A program made the position numbers and the translations under genes. A DNA stretch of 32,845 bases from Lachnospiraceae bacterium. GTDB taxonomy: Bacteria; Bacillota; Clostridia; Lachnospirales; Lachnospiraceae. The notes under the pieces are model-generated. The model did no database searches, had not been told where the DNA came from, and saw only the letters and a list, made by a program, of their open reading frames with translations. Below, piece by piece: positions 1 to 8,372 of this stretch; positions within the stretch are counted from its first letter, which is position 1, and every line of letters starts with the position of its first letter. The stretch lies in the NCBI GenBank assembly GCA_017479285.1, contig JAFVCL010000041.1:1-32845 (forward strand), in the 5' to 3' direction.

Positions 1-896
1 GGTTCTATCTTCCGCACCACTCCGTTCGCCACCAGCATCAGTATCAGACCGACGACTGACTGGAACAGAGTCGTAGCCGCGACGAATCCGAAGTTGGAAT
101 TCTTGAATATCGCGTTCAGTACATAGGAATCGATAACCTGCGTTGTGCTGTAAAGCTGTCCGTTGTTTCTTGTAACCTGATAGAAAAGACCTGTGTCCGA
201 TCTCATTATGTTACCAACAGAAAGAAGGAGCATAACGGTTATCATCGGGATAAGTGAAGGAATGGTGATGTGGAAGATCTGCTGCCACTTGTTTGCACCA
301 TCGATCTCTGCCGCCTCGTAGAGTTCCTGGTCGATTCCGGCAAGTACGGACATATACAGAACCGACCCATAGCCCACGCTGTTCCATATCTTTACTATCG
401 TAAGCAGCACCGGCCAATACGAGGCCGTCGTGTAAAACCTGTAATGCGTTCCGAAAAGGTTGTTGATGATACCGGTGTCTGTACTGATGAATGCGAATAC
501 GATGAACTGTACCGCTGCGTAAGAGATGAATACCGGGATGATCATCAATGTCTGCATCACCTTTGCCGCCTGCTTGAAGATGAACTGGTCGATAGCGATA
601 GCAAGCGCAACATTGAGCAGTGTACCAAGAATCGTGAATACAAGGTAGTAAATTAAAGTATTCTTGGTCATATTAAGGAAGATGTTCTTCGATGCTATAA
701 GGAATTTGAAGTTCTCAATTCCGTTAAAAGGGCTTCCCCAGATTCCAAGGCTGTAGTCATAACGCTTGAACGCCATAACGAGACCGCCCATGGGAATGTA
801 GGAGAAAAGCAGTAAAATTATGAAAACAGGAAGCGCCATCACTACATGGGCTCTGTGTTTCCATGTGTTCTTTAAAAAGTACTGTGCTTTGTTCAT
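1..896 (-). CDS. CUT1-type sugar ABC transporter permease (LplB/UgpA-like), partial at 3' end
   Basis: Inner-membrane permease of a carbohydrate ABC importer. It starts MNKAQYFLKNTWK with an ATG preceded by CGGAGGAAGAAG, a strong ribosome binding site. About 298 residues are present and the frame runs off the window edge without a stop, so only a short C-terminal end is missing. Several hydrophobic segments are visible, the first near residues 19-38. The cytoplasmic EAA loop that docks on the ATPase is clear (EAAEIDGANKWQQIF), which is diagnostic of binding-protein-dependent permeases. The N-terminal basic stretch and the phrase SYIPMGG are typical of the LplB/YtcP branch, which imports oligosaccharides. 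The gene starts 51 bases after the LacI regulator stop with no terminator between them, so the two are probably one autoregulated operon. The partner permease and binding protein should lie to the left. Substrate is inferred from the neighbouring cellobiose phosphorylase, not seen. Confidence 0.93.
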   Translation of the reverse strand, partial: MNKAQYFLKNTWKHRAHVVMALPVFIILLLFSYIPMGGLVMAFKRYDYSLGIWGSPFNGIENFKFLIASKNIFLNMTKNTLIYYLVFTILGTLLNVALAIAIDQFIFKQAAKVMQTLMIIPVFISYAAVQFIVFAFISTDTGIINNLFGTHYRFYTTASYWPVLLTIVKIWNSVGYGSVLYMSVLAGIDQELYEAAEIDGANKWQQIFHITIPSLIPMITVMLLLSVGNIMRSDTGLFYQVTRNNGQLYSTTQVIDSYVLNAIFKNSNFGFVAATTLFQSVVGLILMLVANGVVRKIE

Positions 897-947
897 CTTC
901 TTCCTCCGATAATATTATTATAGCTTTTGCTTTAAATTATCTTTTAT

Positions 948-1967
948 CTACTTTTTTGCGGGTTCCGCTATCGTCTTGCCTTCCTGTAAGGCTCCGGGGA
1001 TCACCACCTGTTCTATGATGGTCGTTCTCGGCTTTTCTATAAGACTTATAAGCTTCTTTGCCGCCCTCTCGCCGATCAGGTCGGTAGCCTGCACGATAGT
1101 TGTAAGCTGGGGTTCCAATGTCGTTACCGCCTTGATTCCGTCATAACCCGCTACCGATATATCCTCGGGAATCCGAAGACCCATTTCCCTTATGGCGTTT
1201 ATCCCTCCGAGAGCGGAGAAATCATCGGGATACAGGATACATGTGGGACGATCCTTCAGCTTAAGAAGCTTTAAGGTCTCCCTGTAAGTTCCCTGGGTGT
1301 CTCTGTATGCGGTTCCCACCACATACTCATCGGGAATCGTTATCCCCTGCTTGTCCGTAGCCCGGTAGAAGCCGGTAAGCCTTGCGGTCGTAACCGTGGA
1401 TGGTTCGCCGTGGATATAAGCTATCTTCTTATGTCCTTTCGATATACAGTAATCGGTAAGCTCCGTCATTCCCGTAATATTGTCGGACATTATCGCTATT
1501 TTATTATTGAATAAATGGTCAATGGTCACGATCGGAATATCGCTCTGCACAAGCTCAGCAACCTCAGGTGCGTCAAAGTCGATACAGGCTATGACTACTC
1601 CGTCAAAACCATGGTAGCGTACATGTTCGAGAAAGGTCATTCGGTTCGGCTGCTTCTTACTGCAGTTGATGAAGGTTATATCATATCCCTTTTCTTCAAC
1701 TGTCTTTTTAAAGCTGTCCAGAACTCCTGCGAAATAATCGTGTGTCAGTCCGCTGTTTGCTTCATCTACGAAGAGCACCCCTATCCCGTGTGTCCTGTTT
1801 GTTTTCAGAGCTCTTGCAGAAAAATTGGGGGAATATCCTAATTCCTTAGCAGCACGCCTTACTCTGTCCCGGGTTTCCTCGCTGATATCTGTGTGATTAT
1901 TAAGAGCTTTACTCACTGTGGCCACCGAAACTCCACATTGTCTGGAGATATCTTTCAATGAAGCCAT
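948..1967 (-). CDS. LacI-family transcriptional repressor
   Basis: DNA-binding sugar-responsive repressor of 339 residues, the usual family length. Residues 3-24 form the LacI helix-turn-helix (LKDISRQCGVSVATVSKALN), followed by a hinge helix ending in ARALKTN at 51-57. From residue 60 onward the periplasmic-binding-protein-like sensor fold begins (GIGVLFVD), with the typical late motif ISVAGYDGI. The gene is divergent from the cellobiose phosphorylase gene. A promoter (TTGCAA, 17 bases, TATATT) lies 38-66 bases upstream, and a 19-bp element identical to one at the phosphorylase promoter sits between that promoter and the start codon, so autorepression is likely. The inducer is probably a cello-oligosaccharide or glucose derivative; that is inference from context. 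The ATG at 1967 is chosen because it directly precedes the helix-turn-helix. Confidence 0.95.
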   Translation of the reverse strand: MASLKDISRQCGVSVATVSKALNNHTDISEETRDRVRRAAKELGYSPNFSARALKTNRTHGIGVLFVDEANSGLTHDYFAGVLDSFKKTVEEKGYDITFINCSKKQPNRMTFLEHVRYHGFDGVVIACIDFDAPEVAELVQSDIPIVTIDHLFNNKIAIMSDNITGMTELTDYCISKGHKKIAYIHGEPSTVTTARLTGFYRATDKQGITIPDEYVVGTAYRDTQGTYRETLKLLKLKDRPTCILYPDDFSALGGINAIREMGLRIPEDISVAGYDGIKAVTTLEPQLTTIVQATDLIGERAAKKLISLIEKPRTTIIEQVVIPGALQEGKTIAEPAKK

Positions 1968-1981
1968 GATGAACCCCTATT

Positions 1982-2000
1982 CACTTAATCGTTTTCGTAA
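1982..2000 (-). promoter_or_regulatory. Putative LacI-family operator, copy 1 (lacI side)
   Basis: Read on the minus strand this is TTACGAAAACGATTAAGTG, identical over 19 bases to 2324-2342 on the plus strand. It starts 4 bases downstream of the -10 box of the regulator gene promoter, so a bound repressor would cover the transcription start. The CGNNNNCG core in an AT-rich flank is in keeping with LacI-family sites; assignment to the neighbouring regulator is inference. Confidence 0.75.
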
Positions 2001-2004
2001 TACA

Positions 2005-2033
2005 AATATAAACCCATTTTTTATAATTTGCAA
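2005..2033 (-). promoter_or_regulatory. Sigma-A type promoter of the lacI-type gene
   Basis: On the minus strand a -35 box TTGCAA (2028-2033) and a -10 box TATATT (2005-2010) are separated by exactly 17 bases. The start point would fall near 1998, inside operator copy 1. The -35 box lies in the 10-base palindrome ATTTGCAAAT, which recurs at the GH26 promoter. Confidence 0.65.
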
Positions 2034-2291
2034 ATCAAAATTTAATTTTTGTGTACATTTTTTATAATTTTGTCGTTTTTGACGATATTTTACTTATCAT
2101 TTTGTACAGATTTTCTTTTGATTCTTTCATCTTTCACTTGTCAAAAATTTACAGATGCCTTATTTTTACTGAATTTACGAAACTTTCGCTTCCTTTTTAG
2201 CCCATACACCCTCCCGGCTCACGCAACCGATTGCGCAATGTCTTTTTCCAAAATATTGCGTTATTTCGCATTTTTGCGCTATAAATTGAGA

Positions 2292-2320
2292 TTGATTTTT
2301 TTAAATTCATTAAGTATAAT
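2292..2320 (+). promoter_or_regulatory. Sigma-A type promoter of the cellobiose phosphorylase gene
   Basis: A -35 box TTGATT (2292-2297) and a perfect -10 box TATAAT (2315-2320) are separated by 17 bases. Transcription would start about 2327, within operator copy 2, giving a leader of about 95 bases. Confidence 0.8.
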
Positions 2321-2323
2321 TTT

Positions 2324-2342
2324 TTACGAAAACGATTAAGTG
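2324..2342 (+). promoter_or_regulatory. Putative LacI-family operator, copy 2 (phosphorylase side)
   Basis: TTACGAAAACGATTAAGTG begins 3 bases after the TATAAT box and spans the predicted start point, the classic position for repression. It is the exact inverted counterpart of 1982-2000, with 323 bases between the two copies, which would also allow looping by a tetrameric or paired repressor. Confidence 0.78.
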
Positions 2343-2422
2343 TTTTTACAGGAAAGCTTAGGAGCCCAAAGGCAACGGAGCGGTCCGTAAAAACATAGAA
2401 AACAAAACAAAGGAGAATCAAT

Positions 2423-4852
2423 ATGAAGTTCGGTTATTTTGACGATACGAACAAAGAGTACGTTATCACCACCCCGAAGACTCCCCTGCCCTGGATCAAC
2501 TATCTCGGCTGCAACGAGTTCTTCTCTCTCATCTCCAACACCTGCGGAGGCTACACATTCTATAAGGATGCGAAGCTTCTCCGTCTTACCCGTTACCGCT
2601 ACAACGACTGCCCTGTAGATACAAACGGTAAGTACTTCTATATTAAGGATGGAGATACGATCTGGAATCCCGGCTGGCAGCCTACAAAGACCGAACTTGA
2701 CAGCTATGAGTGCCGCCATGGTATCGGCTACAGTAAATTTACCGGAACCAAGGACGGCCTTAAGGCAAATGTTCTTTCTTTTGTACCTATTAACAATAAT
2801 TGTGAGCTTACAAGACTTACCCTTACCAATGAGAGCTCTGCGGAAAAGAAGTTTTCCGTATTCTCCTATGTGGAGTGGTGTCTCTGGAATGCGGACGACG
2901 ATATGAAGAACTTCCAGAGAAACCTTTCAACCGGTGAGGTTGAGGTAAAGGGCTCTACCATTTATCACAAGACCGAGTACCGTGAGAGGCGTAATCATTA
3001 CGCTATCTACTCCGTAAACGCTCCCATCGCAGGCTTCGATACAAGCCGCGACGATTTCCTCGGAGCATACAACGGACCCGATAAGCCGGATGTTGTAAAG
3101 GCAGGAAAGGCAAACAACTCCATGGCAAGCGGCTGGAGCCCCATCGCTTCCCACCAGCTCGATGTGACCCTCGCTCCCGGCGAGAGCAAGAACTACATCT
3201 TCCTTTTAGGATATGTGGAAAATCCCGAGGACCAGAAATGGGAGTCACACCAGGTTATCAACAAGAAGCCCGCTGAGGCTATGGTAGCCAAGTTTGATAC
3301 CGACGAAAAATTTGACGCTGCATTTAAAGAACTCTGCGCATACTGGGACGGACTCCTTTCAAAGTACACCGTAGAGTCCGGCAACGACAAGGTAAACCGT
3401 ATGGTAAATATCTGGAACCAGTACCAGTGCATGGTTACCTTTAATATGTCCCGTTCCGCATCATATTACGAATCGGGAATCGGCCGTGGTATGGGCTTCC
3501 GTGATTCCTGTCAGGATCTTCTCGGATTTGTACACCTTATCCCCGACCGTGCCCGCCAGAGAATCATCGATATCGCTTCCACCCAGTTCCAGGACGGCAG
3601 CGCTTATCACCAGTACCAGCCCCTTACCAAGAAGGGTAACTCCGATATCGGATCCGGCTTCAACGACGATCCCCTCTGGCTCATCGCAGGAACAAACGCA
3701 TATGTCCGCGAGACCGGCGATATATCCATCCTTGACGAGATGGTACCTTTTGACAACGAGATGTCTGTCGCACAGCCCCTTATGGAGCACCTTAAGAGAT
3801 CCTTCGATTACATCGTTAATCACAAAGGGCCTCACAAGCTTCCTCTTATCGGACGCGCAGACTGGAATGACTGCCTGAATCTTAACTGCCATTCCACCCA
3901 GCCCGGCGAATCCTTCCAGACCTTCGGACCTTCCGAAGGACCTGTGGCCGAATCTGTCTTCATCGCCGGGATGTTCGTGAAATACGGCAAGGAATACGCG
4001 GAGCTCTGCGAAGCCACCGGCCTTAAGGAGGAAGCAGCCGATGTACTCTCCAAGGTAGATGAGATGGTCAAGGTGGTGGAGGATGCCGGCTGGGACGGCA
4101 AGTGGTTCGTAAGAGCTTACGATTCTTACGGAAACAAGGTCGGCGGCGCAGAGTGCGAGGAAGGCCAGATCTTCATCGAGCCCCAGGGCTTCTGCGTACT
4201 TGCGGGAGTCGGCGTTGAGAGCGGACAGGCAATTCAGGCTCTCGATTCCGTAAAGGAGAGACTCGACACCGACTACGGTATTATGATCCTTCAGCCCGCT
4301 TACACCGTTTATCACGAAGAACTCGGTGAGGTTTCCTCATATCCCCCGGGATACAAGGAGAACGCCGGTATCTTCTGCCACAATAACCCCTGGGTATCCA
4401 TCGCAGAGACCGTTGTGGGACGCGGAGACAGAGCATTCGAGATCTACAAAAAGACCTGCCCCGCATACACCGAGGAGATTTCAGAGATCCACAAGACCGA
4501 GCCTTACATCTACTGCCAGATGGTAGCTGGACGGGACGCAAAGTTCCACGGACAGGGCAAGAACAGCTGGCTTACCGGAACCGCTGCCTGGACCTTTGTT
4601 AATATCTCACAGTACATTCTGGGCGTATATCCTACCCACGAGGGACTCTCGGTTGATCCTTGCGTACCCGCTGATTTCGGCGATTTCAAGATTACAAGAA
4701 AGTTCCGCGAGGGCACCTATCACATCACCGTTAAGCAGAACGGCACCCAGAAGGGCGTTAAGTCCATGACCGTAAACGGCAAAGCCGTAGAGGGGCATAT
4801 CGTTCCTTATGTAAAGGGTCAGACCGATTACGAGGTTGAGGTTGTGATGTAA
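2423..4852 (+). CDS. Cellobiose phosphorylase (GH94)
   Basis: Cytoplasmic enzyme of 809 residues that splits cellobiose with phosphate into alpha-glucose 1-phosphate and glucose (EC 2.4.1.20), saving ATP after cellobiose uptake. Length fits cellobiose phosphorylases, and the sequence closely follows the Cellulomonas/Cellvibrio gilvus enzyme as I recall it: N-terminus [15 protein letters not shown], then [31 protein letters not shown], and [12 protein letters not shown]. The Asp of WND (residue 483) matches the catalytic general acid. Beta-sandwich domain about 1-300, (alpha/alpha)6 barrel about 310-740, C-terminal beta domain after that. No signal peptide. The start follows AAAGGAG at good spacing. 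Expression is probably repressed by the divergent LacI-type protein. A strong terminator follows 83 bases after the stop, so it is a single-gene transcript. Chitobiose or laminaribiose phosphorylases are the alternatives, less likely given the match. Confidence 0.96.
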   Translation: MKFGYFDDTNKEYVITTPKTPLPWINYLGCNEFFSLISNTCGGYTFYKDAKLLRLTRYRYNDCPVDTNGKYFYIKDGDTIWNPGWQPTKTELDSYECRHGIGYSKFTGTKDGLKANVLSFVPINNNCELTRLTLTNESSAEKKFSVFSYVEWCLWNADDDMKNFQRNLSTGEVEVKGSTIYHKTEYRERRNHYAIYSVNAPIAGFDTSRDDFLGAYNGPDKPDVVKAGKANNSMASGWSPIASHQLDVTLAPGESKNYIFLLGYVENPEDQKWESHQVINKKPAEAMVAKFDTDEKFDAAFKELCAYWDGLLSKYTVESGNDKVNRMVNIWNQYQCMVTFNMSRSASYYESGIGRGMGFRDSCQDLLGFVHLIPDRARQRIIDIASTQFQDGSAYHQYQPLTKKGNSDIGSGFNDDPLWLIAGTNAYVRETGDISILDEMVPFDNEMSVAQPLMEHLKRSFDYIVNHKGPHKLPLIGRADWNDCLNLNCHSTQPGESFQTFGPSEGPVAESVFIAGMFVKYGKEYAELCEATGLKEEAADVLSKVDEMVKVVEDAGWDGKWFVRAYDSYGNKVGGAECEEGQIFIEPQGFCVLAGVGVESGQAIQALDSVKERLDTDYGIMILQPAYTVYHEELGEVSSYPPGYKENAGIFCHNNPWVSIAETVVGRGDRAFEIYKKTCPAYTEEISEIHKTEPYIYCQMVAGRDAKFHGQGKNSWLTGTAAWTFVNISQYILGVYPTHEGLSVDPCVPADFGDFKITRKFREGTYHITVKQNGTQKGVKSMTVNGKAVEGHIVPYVKGQTDYEVEVVM

Positions 4853-4934
4853 CCCCGGACAGTCTGCTGTTGTACTTGTGGTGGACTGTTACACTTGCGG
4901 TGACAGAAAACGAAAAATGAACTGAAATAACAAG

Positions 4935-4966
4935 CGCCTGTGGCTTTCAAAACCACAGGCGTTTTT
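4935..4966 (+). terminator. Intrinsic terminator of the cellobiose phosphorylase gene
   Basis: Perfect 9-bp stem CGCCTGTGG / CCACAGGCG around a 9-base loop, followed by TTTTT. It sits between convergent genes. On the minus strand the stem is followed by CTTGTTATTT, so it may also stop transcripts of the GGDEF gene. Confidence 0.93.
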
Positions 4967-5007
4967 ATTATTGATTAAATACAGAGACTCTTGTATATTT
5001 GCGGATA

Positions 5008-6915
5008 TCAATCCCTCGATGCGCGGCGGTCGTTTTGCTTATGCGTCTCTTTCTTTATGTCATACATAAGCTTGTCCGCCTCGCGGATGTAATCCTTGAG
5101 GCTTGCCCCGGGCCGTCCCTCCGGATCCGTGACAACATATCCGATGCTGACCGTTATATTGTACGGTACAGTTTTTTCATTGTTGAATTTTTCGAGGAAA
5201 TCAAGTATCGTCTTCTTTTTCTCCTCGGCCTTCCCCTCATCGCAATCCGATGATATAACAAGAAATTCATCTCCTCCGAATCTTACGCCGATGTCATCGC
5301 CCCTTAGGGTCTCGTTGATAGCGGCAACGACTGTCTTAATCGCGTTGTCTCCGTGAAGATGCCCGTACTCATCATTTATACGCTTCATATAATTGATGTC
5401 TACAAACATGACCATGGCTTTGGTCTTGTTCTCAAGGCTCTCCTCATACAGCGGAAGCGCCTTGTCCTCGTATCCGAAACGGTTTAAAAGACCGGTCATC
5501 TGGTCTCTGTCGTAGAGATTCTTAAGCCGGAGATTTATACGCATCATCTTGAGGGACTGCTGAAGCTTCTCGAGATAGGGATAAAGCATTTCCTCGGACA
5601 TGATAACCGGGTCATCCGTGAGTACCACATAGCCGTAATTGTTCTCGAAATAGTGAAGGGGCATTATGTAATAAATATGCTGCACACCCGGGAGCTTTTC
5701 ATAGCCCGGGACGATCATATCCCAATCCACCGTAAGATCCGTTCTTATCTTCCCGTCCTTCAGCGCCACAACTATCTCAGCCCTGCGGGCCCGTCCCTTT
5801 TCCCAGAGTTCCTTCTCGCTGACCATTACATCCTCGAAGTACTCGGCATTCATAACAATATAAAACCCGCTTCCCTCAAACTGGTGGTTATTCTGGTAAT
5901 GATCCTGAAGGGTTTCCTTCATAACCTGGTAATTAGGCATATCCGCCAGCCAGTTTCTCATTACGCGCTCATTCTGCTCTAAAAGCTTTGCATTGGAGTT
6001 TCTCTGGAAGGAATGCCTGCAATACAGTAGCCTTTTTGCTGCATAATCAATATCCCCCTTACATCCGCAGCTCTCCCCGCATGAAAACCTCGAAACCATT
6101 TTCTCTGTTTTCGCGGAAGAATTACCGGGTATCCCCTTGAATATTATCTCGCAGGCACGGCGCCCTATCTTCTCGTAATTCTGCTCTACGGTCGTAAGAG
6201 CGGGATAGAAAATCTTTCCCTCCTCACCGGCGTCAAACCCGGTTACAAGAACATCCCTCGGTACAAGATAGCCCTTTCTTTCGAGCTCAGTACATGCCGC
6301 CATGGCCATAATATCATTGGCGCAGATAAACACATCCGGCAATTCCCTTCCCGAAGCCAGCACTTCATCGATGACATCCGCCGTCCATTTATTTGACCAC
6401 ATACCATATCCGATATCATCCTCAGTAAGCTTTATTCCGTGCTCAGCCAAAACCTGCTTCGTGATATCCAGTCTCTCGACACTGTCAACATGGTCTCTCG
6501 ATCCGCAGATAAAGAACGGGCGCTTTATCCCATGCTTTTCTATGAGATGCTCCACGAGCTGCCTCATTCCGTCTTCGTTTCCCGGAAATATAGAATAAAT
6601 CCCCGGAATGTTCATTCCTACGCTTACAACCGGAACCCCCGCAGCGTCAACCTTTTTACATACCTTTACCGCGGTATCCGGCGAATTCAGCATAGTCGAA
6701 AACACTATAACTCCGTCATAATCTTCGGGCTTTATAAGATCATAGATATTCAGTTCTCCCTGCACCAAAGTCACATGTTCACTGTAGGTAGCAAAACAGG
6801 TAAATGTAAATATGTCAAAATCTTCCTTCTCCGCGTACTCCCTTATTCCGGACAGTGCCTTTGAGATAGGGCCGAGATTCCACCCGTTCGCACATACTGC
6901 AATTTTTTTCTTCAT
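5008..6915 (-). CDS. Soluble sugar-binding-domain / GGDEF diguanylate cyclase fusion
   Basis: 635 residues in three parts. Residues 4-275 are a LacI/periplasmic-binding-protein-like domain (start KKKIAVCANGWNLGPIS; PDVFICANDIMA at 194-205; VTGFDAG at 224-230) that would bind a small sugar-like ligand. A cysteine cluster CGESCGC follows at 279-285. Residues 286-470 are a linker or GAF-like middle region of unknown role with a coiled end (YLEKLQQSLKMMRINLRLKNL). Residues about 475-635 are a GGDEF domain with intact GGDEF at 547-551 and an RxxD product-inhibition site (RGDD, 538-541) exactly five residues before it, so cyclic di-GMP synthesis with feedback control is expected. There is no helix-turn-helix, signal peptide or membrane segment, so the sensor domain works in the cytoplasm. 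It probably links intracellular sugar status to attachment, motility or exopolysaccharide. The 3' end faces the cellobiose phosphorylase gene. Confidence 0.9.
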   Translation of the reverse strand: MKKKIAVCANGWNLGPISKALSGIREYAEKEDFDIFTFTCFATYSEHVTLVQGELNIYDLIKPEDYDGVIVFSTMLNSPDTAVKVCKKVDAAGVPVVSVGMNIPGIYSIFPGNEDGMRQLVEHLIEKHGIKRPFFICGSRDHVDSVERLDITKQVLAEHGIKLTEDDIGYGMWSNKWTADVIDEVLASGRELPDVFICANDIMAMAACTELERKGYLVPRDVLVTGFDAGEEGKIFYPALTTVEQNYEKIGRRACEIIFKGIPGNSSAKTEKMVSRFSCGESCGCKGDIDYAAKRLLYCRHSFQRNSNAKLLEQNERVMRNWLADMPNYQVMKETLQDHYQNNHQFEGSGFYIVMNAEYFEDVMVSEKELWEKGRARRAEIVVALKDGKIRTDLTVDWDMIVPGYEKLPGVQHIYYIMPLHYFENNYGYVVLTDDPVIMSEEMLYPYLEKLQQSLKMMRINLRLKNLYDRDQMTGLLNRFGYEDKALPLYEESLENKTKAMVMFVDINYMKRINDEYGHLHGDNAIKTVVAAINETLRGDDIGVRFGGDEFLVISSDCDEGKAEEKKKTILDFLEKFNNEKTVPYNITVSIGYVVTDPEGRPGASLKDYIREADKLMYDIKKETHKQNDRRASRD

Positions 6916-6969
6916 ACCGCCGAGTCCCCCTAACTTTGGCCGGTCTACACAAATAATGCCTGCCTACGA

Positions 6970-8166
6970 TCAGTCTCCGCAGCCTCTCAGACAAGCTAAC
7001 AGGATAATTATAGCAACTCCGATAAGTATCGCGATCGTAACCTTGAGAGCCGATACAGGCGACTTTCCGCCGACCTTTCCGGTCTGTCCGTTTACCACAA
7101 ACTGGAATACCTTGCCGTTAAAGGTAAAGCTTGACATCCAGATGGGAAGAAGTAGATACTTGTAGGTCATCTTTGAGAACGCTACATCCATGCTGTTGAT
7201 CTTACTGTCGTCCGCACTGTTCTCAGCCTCTATTTCCCTCAGGATCACGCTGTGAAGATGATCCTCTATCTGCCTCGAGGCACTTGCCCAGCCTTCATCA
7301 AGGGGAAGGGTGTAGCGCTCTGCGAGAAATCCGGAAAGATATTCCGGGGAATAAACCTTGTTATCGCCCGTATCAAAGGGCTCGATGGATTTAAGGAAGC
7401 TTTCGGTATGCTTCTTGGACGCGCATACAAGCTGATCGTCTATGAACTCGCTGTGGTGTCCGCGCGTATCATACCAATCCGTTACCGTCCTGGTCTGCTC
7501 ATTACCCTCATTATCCTTGTAGGTTTCAGTTCTGTTGATTCCGTATTCACCGGTATAATTGGTCTCGGTCTGCGCATCAAAAGTCCAGTAGGGAAGATAT
7601 ATTCCCTGGAAGGACTCTGCCTTTGCGCTCTTCTTAGCCGCGTTCGGCGCAAAAAGCTTTGCTCCGATCCATTTTCTGAACAGCTCACTCGCCTGCTCCT
7701 GTGTAATCTTAAAAGGAATAACTCCTCCGGGTGAAAGTGTCCCGGCGTCATCCGCAGCCTCGGTCACATGATTTGATCCGCAATAAGGGCATGTGGTTGA
7801 AAGGCTGTTCACATCCATCACGATCTCGGCACCGCAGTACTTACAGTTAAATACCTTTGTGGCCGTTCCCCAGTCTCGGTTACCGTTCTGCTCAAGCTTC
7901 TTAAGATCGAGCTCCGTCTCCTGTGCCGCGCCGTCCTTTTGTACCTGTCCGACTCCGACCTTCTTCCTCGGCTTGTACGCATCCTGCGCAGGCTTTTCCG
8001 CCTCGGGAATGTCAACCTCCGTATCACAGAACGGACATTTTAATTTTCCTACCGCAGCGTTGAACTCAAGAGCTGCTCCGCACGAGGGACATTTCTTTTC
8101 CGTCGCCGCCATAAGCTTTGCCGCATCTTTAAGTTCTCCCGTGCTGTCCATTACCTGATCTGCCAT
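6970..8166 (-). CDS. Double zinc-ribbon membrane protein (TFIIB-type zinc ribbon family)
   Basis: 398-residue protein of unknown function. Two zinc ribbons are visible: CPSC (26-29) with CPFC (44-47), and CKYC (108-111) with CPYC (126-129). A conserved domain follows (VIPFKITQEQASELFRKW, LFAPNA, GIYLPYWTFDA) and then VNGQTGKVGGKSPVSA. A single C-terminal transmembrane helix lies at about 376-393, and there is no signal peptide. The same order of motifs occurs in the larger gene at 22232-23884, so the two are paralogues. Such genes are often mislabelled as helicase or primosomal protein because of the zinc ribbon; nothing here supports that. A promoter is visible upstream, and the GGDEF gene follows after 54 bases, possibly in the same transcript. 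The start is set by AGGAGG about 12 bases upstream of the ATG. Confidence 0.85.
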   Translation of the reverse strand: MADQVMDSTGELKDAAKLMAATEKKCPSCGAALEFNAAVGKLKCPFCDTEVDIPEAEKPAQDAYKPRKKVGVGQVQKDGAAQETELDLKKLEQNGNRDWGTATKVFNCKYCGAEIVMDVNSLSTTCPYCGSNHVTEAADDAGTLSPGGVIPFKITQEQASELFRKWIGAKLFAPNAAKKSAKAESFQGIYLPYWTFDAQTETNYTGEYGINRTETYKDNEGNEQTRTVTDWYDTRGHHSEFIDDQLVCASKKHTESFLKSIEPFDTGDNKVYSPEYLSGFLAERYTLPLDEGWASASRQIEDHLHSVILREIEAENSADDSKINSMDVAFSKMTYKYLLLPIWMSSFTFNGKVFQFVVNGQTGKVGGKSPVSALKVTIAILIGVAIIILLACLRGCGD

Positions 8167-8308
8167 CTTCTCAAATACCTCCTGATCCTTTTTTCTCTCA
8201 TCTCTTTTTTATGTGATTGACAGTAATCCTGCCAAAATAAATGCTAACCCCTGCCCATTTATAACAGCGCAATCTGTATGCTGCAGAATTAAGACCATCA
8301 CAGATAAA

Positions 8309-8337
8309 ATTATATCTTAAATACGGGCTTCGCACAA
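8309..8337 (-). promoter_or_regulatory. Probable promoter of the zinc-ribbon membrane protein gene
   Basis: On the minus strand, TTGTGC (8332-8337), a 17-base spacer and a perfect TATAAT (8309-8314) precede the gene at 6970-8166. The predicted leader is about 135 bases. No clear terminator separates it from the J-domain gene upstream. Confidence 0.6.
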
Positions 8338-8372
8338 CAAAAAATCCACTTCCTTAGCCAATCCGCGTCATA

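Larger units (their letters stand above)
1968..2422. promoter_or_regulatory. Divergent control region between lacI-type gene and cellobiose phosphorylase gene
   Basis: A 455-base gene-free stretch, very AT-rich, holding two outward-facing promoters and two copies of one operator (each listed separately). The middle part (about 2041-2220) is a T-rich run in which I see no credible gene. Positions 2221-2280 contain several TTGCG/CGCAA pentamers just upstream of the phosphorylase -35 box, possibly an activator region. The 80 bases from 2343 to 2422 are the untranslated leader of the phosphorylase mRNA and end in AAAGGAG. Confidence 0.7.

Noticed and set aside
270-656. Plus-strand frame of 128 residues at the left edge.
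   Set aside because: It is antisense to the ABC permease, which shows the EAA loop and membrane helices.
2049-2421. Small frames on both strands in the divergent control region.
   Set aside because: They are Phe/Leu-rich products of T-rich DNA and overlap clear promoter and operator elements.
3461-4315. Long minus-strand frame opposite the cellobiose phosphorylase gene.
   Set aside because: The plus strand is an unmistakable GH94 enzyme over the same bases; the antisense frame has no recognisable motif.
6916-6969. Cyclic di-GMP riboswitch near the diguanylate cyclase gene.
   Set aside because: The gap is 54 bases and shows none of the conserved riboswitch core.
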